A stretch of DNA of 64,000 nt. It comes from Areca catechu (lineage: Eukaryota; Streptophyta; Magnoliopsida; Arecales; Arecaceae). The notes beneath the pieces were generated by a model. The model saw nothing but the letters and a program-made list of their open reading frames with translations. It did no database searches and had not been told where the DNA came from. The position numbers and the translations under genes were made by a program. The stretch covers positions 34,828,449 to 34,892,448 of the forward strand of contig CM038052.1 in the NCBI GenBank assembly GCA_021397845.1, read 5' to 3'. This document shows, one piece after another, positions 58,860-64,000 of this stretch. The stretch's first letter is position 1. Every line of letters starts with the position of its first letter.

Positions 58860-59260
58860 ATTGAGGTGCTGAGAAGCAGGAATGGATGGTGGCAATGGGG
58901 CCATGAAAATTGTTGGGTGGCAGAGAGGGTGGTGAAGCGCTACATGGAGGTGAATAGCCATGGGAACAGTAATGAAGGGTCGCAAGGAACATCAGGCCAT
59001 GGAGAGGATAGCGAAGGGCCACAAGAACAGTGGCACAGGACTATAGGGAGGGCAAACAATCATCGGAACAGTGGCACAGGGCTGCTGGGTGGAAGAATAG
59101 CTACGAGAACACTGGTGCAGGGCTACGGGGAGGAAGAATGGCCACGAGGAGAACAAATTTGAGCAGGGGGAGGGTGAATGACCGTGGAAGAAGGAATGGC
59201 TACGAGAACAGTAGGGAGGAGGAGCCGGTGGAAGAGGGAGAGCCGACAGGAGAGGGGGAG
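58860..59260. repeat. GC-rich repeat units of about 55 bp in the CACTA right arm
   Basis: Segments like ACAGTGGCACAGGGCTGCTG and AATGGCTACGAGAACA recur near 58,965, 59,022, 59,072, 59,118 and 59,200. Frames on both strands are open because of the repeats and are not taken as genes. Confidence 0.6.
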
Positions 59261-59289
59261 CCAGCGGGGGAGTGGGGGAACTAGAGGGT

Positions 59290-59665
59290 GCGGGTGGGGG
59301 AGTGTGGAGGTTGGTAGGGGGGGCAAGGGATGGGGAAAACCAGTGAGGGACGGGGAGCACCAGTGAGGGAGGGGTGAGCATCGGTAATGGAAGGGGAGCA
59401 CCAGTGAGGGAGCATCATCGAGGGAGCATCGATGAGGGAGAGGGAGCACCAACAAGGAAGGGAGAGCACCATCGAGGGAGCACTAGTGAGGGAGGGGGAG
59501 AACCAAAGAGGGAGCATCGATGAGGGAGGGGGAGCACCATTAAGGGAGCATTATCGAGAGAGCACCGGTGAGGGAGGGGAAGCACCATTGAGGGAGCACC
59601 GGCGAGAGAGGGGGAGCACTAGTGGGGGAGTGGGGGAATCGGGGAAGGGGAGAACAAATTCGGGA
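59290..59665. repeat. GAGGGAGCACC tandem array in the CACTA right arm
   Basis: Many units of GAGGGAGCACCAGTGAGGGA type, about 18-35 bp each, on the plus strand. Purine-rich and asymmetric, the array lies next to the right subterminal repeats. Confidence 0.8.
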
Positions 59666-59719
59666 GGAGGGGAGAAAAATGTTTTCTTAACTTGGACTCC
59701 CGGAAAGGGCTAAATGGGA

Positions 59720-60079
59720 TCACTGTTAGCAATGGCAACGCATGCTGTCGCTAATAGTGGTCACTAATTTATTATTTTTAGTGAGACTATTAGCGATGGC
59801 AAAATGCCATTGCTAATTCCATCACCAATAATTAAAATTTTTTAGCGATGGCCTTTTCTGTCACTAATAAATAAATTTCATCGCAAATAAAAATTTTAGA
59901 TATTTTAAAAATAAAATAGAATTCTAAAAGTTGTAGCGATGGCTTAGCTATTACTAATAGTCAAGATTCCACTGCAATAATTAGCAATGGAATATCTTTT
60001 TAATCAATTTTGTGGTTAGTAAAAATGGGTGTTAGTGACGACTTGTTTCCTGTCGCTAATACTTCATTTTTATGTAGTG
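59720..60079. repeat. CACTA right terminus and subterminal repeats
   Basis: Repeated GCGATGGC, GCTAATAGTGGTCAC and GTAGCGATGGCTTAGC-type motifs in both orientations lead to the terminal TTTTTATGTAGTG. The motifs match those at the left end. The following ATT (60,080-60,082) is the target duplication. Confidence 0.84.
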
Positions 60080-60082
60080 ATT

Positions 60083-61223
60083 CTTGACTAGTTCAATTGC
60101 TAACTTACGGGTGAATTTACAATCTCAAACTGACTAAAACTTTGTCATACAACATATCTCCAATAGCTGATATTTATATATAGTAAACATAAATGACACT
60201 CATATTGAAAATCATGAAAGTCATATCATCTCATGCAAATCAAATCCACTATTGCAAATCTTATAATACAAATTCGATGGGCAAATCATTAAACAAATAT
60301 TTACACCAGTGATCAAGTATGGAGATTCTTACCACAATTGATGGTAAGTTGAACTTACTAATTATGATATGGGCATCAAAATCCCTGCTCGACATTTCTT
60401 GTCTAATGGATTGTTCTCCTATAAAAGCAAAATTAATATTAATAAATAAAATTCATGATATATAGTTCATCTATCTAAAAACCCTCTATCAGGGTTTATA
60501 TGGGTCCATCGACAAGTCCCTTACTCCACTTTCACAATTCCTTGATCCTTAGGAAAGAGAAAAGAAAAAAATTGGGAAAGAGAGAGAAAAGAATAGATTA
60601 AGAAAAAAATAAAATAAAAAAGAAGAAAAGAGCACAGAGCTCGGTTTCCCTTCTCTTGTTTTTCTTTCTCAGGACTAAACATTCCCTCCCTCTTCCTCTT
60701 GACAGAGCATGGGAAGGCTTGTGCTAGCCACCTGCGGTGGCTCCTAGTGGTGGCAAAGATGAGATGACCCGGGCAATGGCCCTGGTTGCCAACGGTCGGC
60801 AAATCAAGAAAATCAAAAAAAAAAAGGAAAAAAAATAGGGGAGACCTTGTTCTTATCCAAAACCAACGGTTCACTGGTTCTAAATAGCCAAAAATTTGAG
60901 AAAAGGAAGGTGATGAGGTGATACCTTTCTAGTGGGCTCTTGAGGCCTGGTGAAATCCCAAGGAAAAGAACTCAAATTAGACAGTTATTTTTTAAGCAAT
61001 TTGTGATGAAAAATCTATGGAGAGAGATTACTACTTATAGATGGGTTCTATGGATTTTTTAATCCAAATTTGGTAGGCTATCATCTGGTTTTGATGGGAG
61101 TCGAGAGAGGAGAAGTCTCCCATTCAGATACTTCTTCCTTCCTTTACTCATGTGCCAAGCACAATCTTGCATAGGTCTTAGTTGTTTCGGGCTGGCCCAA
61201 GGGCCCAATGGTGGGTTATTACA
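60083..61223 (-). repeat. 5' LTR of the Tekay-like element, right part
   Basis: Continues the host LTR after the CACTA, aligning with about 11,960-13,125. Shared landmarks are AATCTCAAACTGACTAAA, GACTAAACATTCCCTCC, GAAATTTGTGATGAAAAATC-like and GGCTGGCCCAAG. It ends TTATTACA at 61,223. Confidence 0.85.
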
Positions 61224-61680
61224 AATTGAGTTTATCAAATTTTTTAAAGTAAAACATCGATCTTTAATCAATGAATGATCACAAACATCTATAACAGTAG
61301 TACAAGTATCTAATAGGATGCTGGCTCTCCAAAATCATTGTACATTTCTAATGACCGCTGTGTTAAGCCATGACTGGTATCCACTTAATTTCTAATTACC
61401 TTCCGTAATGTGAATAAAAGTTTAATAAAATAATTGAAAGGTCAAGGCCTGTCATAGTTTTCTACGTGGGTGAAGAGAATATGAATTTATCAAGCAGATC
61501 AGAATGTAATTTTAGGATAAACTATTGGAATATCATCTTAATTTTAATTTAATTTCACTTACATCTCCCTGTCAAATAGATAAAAGTGAAATTAGCTTTT
61601 TAAATTTTAGGAATATTTCAAAGTAGTCCTGGATCTCTATTAACGAATTGGTGATATCAAATAATAAAAATAATACCATC
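61224..61680. other. Right flank of the nested complex, nothing recognised
   Basis: Begins with the right target-site copy AATTG. AT-rich spacer with no coding or repeat signature that I can name. Confidence 0.5.
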
Positions 61681-62310
61681 ATTTCATACAATGATAAAGC
61701 TATACTTGTCCCTACGGCCTCTCGTTCCATCTCTTCACTTGCTCTCATTCTTTTTCATTGCCACCATCCCTCCTTTCCCCTTTCTCCTCTATAGCACCTC
61801 CCTCCATCTCTCTTATTCTCATCAATGGCCCCTTCTTCCCTCCCTTCCTCTTCACACACTGCTTTTCTCGTCCCCTTCAAGCCATCATGTGCCCTCCCTT
61901 TCTATAGTGACTCCCTTCATTTTGTTCCTTCTCGCTAGCAACCCCTCATTCTTCCTCTATTTCTTCTAGCATTCTTTTTCTCCTTGTCATCCTCCTCTAA
62001 GTTTGTCCATAATCCTTCTCCCTCCATGATGGCTCCCTTCATTTCTGTCCATTCTTCATCGATGACCCTTCTTTCGCCCTCCTCAACTTTTCCCTTACTG
62101 TTTTCTCCTTTATGTTGTCATCCTTCTTCAAGCCTATCTATAAGCCCACCCCTTCTATGCCCATTCTACCTTCATCCCTTCTTCACCGGTATTTCTTCCT
62201 TCATTTTCTTCTCAACTTCTCTTAATCCAATCTTATTTATAAAGTCTTTAACACTATTACCCTCATTTTTAAGTCAATATTTACGATTTATCCGTTTCCC
62301 TTCATGATGG
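61680..62310. repeat. Pyrimidine-rich low-complexity stretch
   Basis: The plus strand is strongly C/T-rich, with recurring TTCTTCC, CCCTCC and ATGATGGCTCCCTTCAT-like pieces. The two open frames of about 100 codons are phenylalanine/leucine/serine/proline-rich and are products of composition, so I do not call a gene. Confidence 0.6.
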
Positions 62311-62352
62311 CTCTCTCCATCACAATCTCTTCCTTGCCGGCGATTCATTCTA

Positions 62353-62472
62353 TACAAACGAGAAATATTTTCATTCATTGTATTAACAAGCTAATACTAA
62401 TTATTGATAAATACAAATGAGAAATATTTTCATTCATTGTATTAACAAGCTAATACTAATTATTGATAAATA
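62353..62472. repeat. 60-bp tandem duplication, nearly exact
   Basis: Units at 62,353-62,412 and 62,413-62,472 contain ACAAACGAG or ACAAATGAG, then AAATATTTTCATTCATTGTA, then ACAAGCTAATACTAATTATT. They appear to differ at one base, so this is a recent event. Confidence 0.92.
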
Positions 62473-64000
62473 AAAGATAAATTATCTTAAATATTTAAAA
62501 ATTTTAAAAAATAATTTAATTTTTTAAAAATAAAATTTTAAAAAAATATTAAATTTAAATTAAAAATATTTTATAATTTAATTATAAAAATATTTTAAAA
62601 TAAAATGAATTTAATCAGGATAATCCTGTTCTAAAATTCATTGTGGCCTGCACAAGAATCTTCCAAGTGAAGGTGGCACGCCTCGGTAATTCCTTCCAGA
62701 GAACGTGACGGAGACGTCAACGGTTGGCACACCTTACAAGTAGACTGTCCCGCATCGAACTTTCGAAGTGTGGGGAGGAAAAAAAAAAAAAAAAAAAAGA
62801 AAAAAAGCGGGCGAGTGATGCACGATAGGAGGACACGTGCTGGATTGTTTGGTTCTTTTTAGTACCTTTTTTATTATTTATTTGAATACATTCCGTGGAG
62901 GTCTCCTGGTGACGGTGGAATGGAAACGGTGCGATACCAATTTTATTGTCAAGACTCTTGCAATTATTAACTCCCGGAATCTGTAAATCGATTGGGTGCT
63001 TTCAGCTTCTGAAATCTTCTATTTAGATATCTGCATTAAGGGCCTTGCCTGCAATTGGTTCAAAGTTGAACTTATCCAACGGTCCTCGTTATATTTTTTT
63101 TAATAAATAAAAAAAAATATAATGATCCAGGATGTTCAGATTTTATAATTTTTTTTTCATCTAAAATCGGTATGTCAACATGATATCACTAAAATACCGG
63201 TCATTAAAATGAAAAAATAAAAAATCTTGATCTTTCACTCAGATCAGTAATTATGGATTCCAAAAAATTTTTAGATTTAACTAAATCATCCATGAGATCA
63301 TACCTCGAATCCACGTTAACGGTGCCCTTATTAGACCATCTTCTCGATCATGCTTTTACAATTCCACATTCAAAGTTCTGATTCCATAGATTTTTTTAAA
63401 AAAAATATACAAAACATTTTTTTTTTCAAAAAAATATACATAAATATTGGAAAGAGGGGATTTTTTTTTTGGTGTACTTGTAAGGCACTAAATAATGCCC
63501 TTTAAGAAAGAAATAGCAACATAAAATATAGGGCAAGAAGATGGCTCTAGTTCTTTGAAGGGCGAACGCTTCCGTTAGGTATTTATAAGGCTATAATAAT
63601 CAATAAAACATGCAAAGTGGGCAGATTTCTTGGAAGCCTAGAGGAGAAGGATGGAGCTTAATTTTCTACCACTTTTCTTTTAGAAAAATAGAAAGAGGCA
63701 AGGAGAAAGATAAGCAATGTTGGTGGTGCAAGTTAAGAAGATGCGTTTCATTCTCATTGGCACAAGTTATGGTAAATGTTGAGCAATAGAAGAGAAGATA
63801 AACCTGTCATGAGCAATATTGTATTATTTTTAATCTTAATCTCGGTATAGCTAGTTGTTCTTTTTATTAATCTCCTTGCATGGTTCTGTTTAACAAATTT
63901 AAGGAGCATATTCTTCGTAATTGTAGCATTAATTATTAAAGTCTTTCAACATAAGCACATGTCAAAAAGGTAAGGCATGCTAGATTCTCTCCAAACTGGG
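62473..64000. other. AT-rich right end, no gene recognised
   Basis: Includes an A/T stretch to about 62,620 and a more mixed segment (62,640-62,780) that might be upstream of a gene outside the window. A poly(A) tract lies at about 62,779-62,799. A perfect 13-bp A/T inverted repeat is at 63,089-63,101 with 63,110-63,122. No coding signal is visible on either strand to the end of the window. Confidence 0.5.

Larger units (their letters stand above)
17362..60079 (-). mobile_element. CACTA (En/Spm-type) transposon carrying nested insertions
   Basis: The left end begins CACTACAAGAAAA and the right end is TTTTTATGTAGTG, an imperfect inverted match of the kind that defines CACTA elements. Both sides carry the 3-bp duplication ATT (17,359-17,361 and 60,080-60,082). 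Joining the flanks restores the continuous sequence of the host LTR as judged by its partner at about 11,960. Both subterminal regions carry repeated GCTATTAGTGATGGC-like motifs in either orientation. A transposase-associated domain remnant lies inside on the minus strand. The 42.7-kb span is mostly later insertions; the CACTA's own sequence amounts to roughly 5 kb. It is internally deleted and surely non-autonomous. Confidence 0.88.
11186..61223 (-). mobile_element. Tekay-like chromovirus (Ty3/gypsy), split by a CACTA insertion
   Basis: Two related LTRs bracket a decayed minus-strand pol. The 3' LTR is 11,186-13,125. The 5' LTR is 16,422-17,361 joined to 60,083-61,223. Subtracting the CACTA leaves an element of roughly 7.3 kb. 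On the minus strand the order is LTR, primer site, worn gag/protease, reverse transcriptase (14.6-15.25 kb), RNase H (14.1-14.56 kb), integrase with a chromodomain-like tail (13.14-13.7 kb), purine tract, LTR. Chromodomain-type tails and long LTRs are typical of the Tekay/Del clade. A possible 5-bp TSD is AATTT (11,181-11,185) and AATTG (61,224-61,228), matching at four of five bases. Frames are full of stops. Confidence 0.82.

Noticed and set aside
61691..62307. Two frames of about 100 codons in the right flank
   Set aside because: They translate to phenylalanine, serine, leucine and proline runs from a pyrimidine-rich strand, with no domain or splice structure.

Overview
The window looks like plant nuclear DNA. 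It carries plant-type Ty3/gypsy lineages (Tekay-, Athila- and Tat-like), a CACTA transposon, a hAT-type element and a decayed exon set matching the plant-only QWRF family. The base composition and Tat/Tekay content would fit a monocot, possibly a palm, but the species is an inference and not shown by the sequence. I found no intact host gene, no tRNA or rRNA gene, and nothing bacterial.

Left flank (1-11,185). An 883-bp non-autonomous hAT-type element (953-1,835) has a perfect 8-bp target duplication. Four exons (2,481-9,990) encode the C-terminal part of a QWRF/AUG8-like microtubule-binding protein. They are broken by one in-frame stop and a lost splice acceptor, and one intron is swollen to 6.7 kb by tandem duplications, a decayed copia-type LTR and a 33-nt alternating purine-pyrimidine tract.

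Nested mobile-element complex (11,186-61,223). About 50 kb is one set of insertions within insertions, read from paired termini, target-site duplications (TSDs) and interrupted coding frames. The base is a minus-strand Tekay-like chromovirus. A CACTA transposon (17,362-60,079, TSD ATT) sits inside its 5' LTR and splits it. The CACTA holds two further retroelements: a minus-strand non-autonomous LTR element (18,037-36,287) and a plus-strand Tat-lineage element (38,628-57,911, TSD ATGAT). The first holds an Athila-like element (19,871-30,862) and an Athila-related solo LTR (33,976-36,033). The Tat element holds a solo LTR in its reverse transcriptase (42,865-44,522, TSD AGCAT) and an enzyme-less chromodomain element (48,166-54,332, TSD CTTCG) in its antisense ORF. 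The CACTA also keeps an N-terminal transposase remnant, a 739-bp foldback with coding-like arms and a three-copy 171-bp array.

Right flank (61,224-64,000). No gene is recognisable. It holds a pyrimidine-rich stretch, a near-exact 60-bp duplication, AT-rich DNA and a poly(A) tract.

All retroelement proteins contain stops or frameshifts, so every element here is probably unable to move by itself. The inferred order of arrival is Tekay, then CACTA, then the minus-strand non-autonomous element and Tat, then the innermost insertions. The chromodomain element has the most similar LTR pair by eye and may be the youngest. The most unusual items are the depth of the nest, the foldback inside the CACTA, and the chromodomain element that combines an Athila-like leader with a chromovirus tail but no polymerase.
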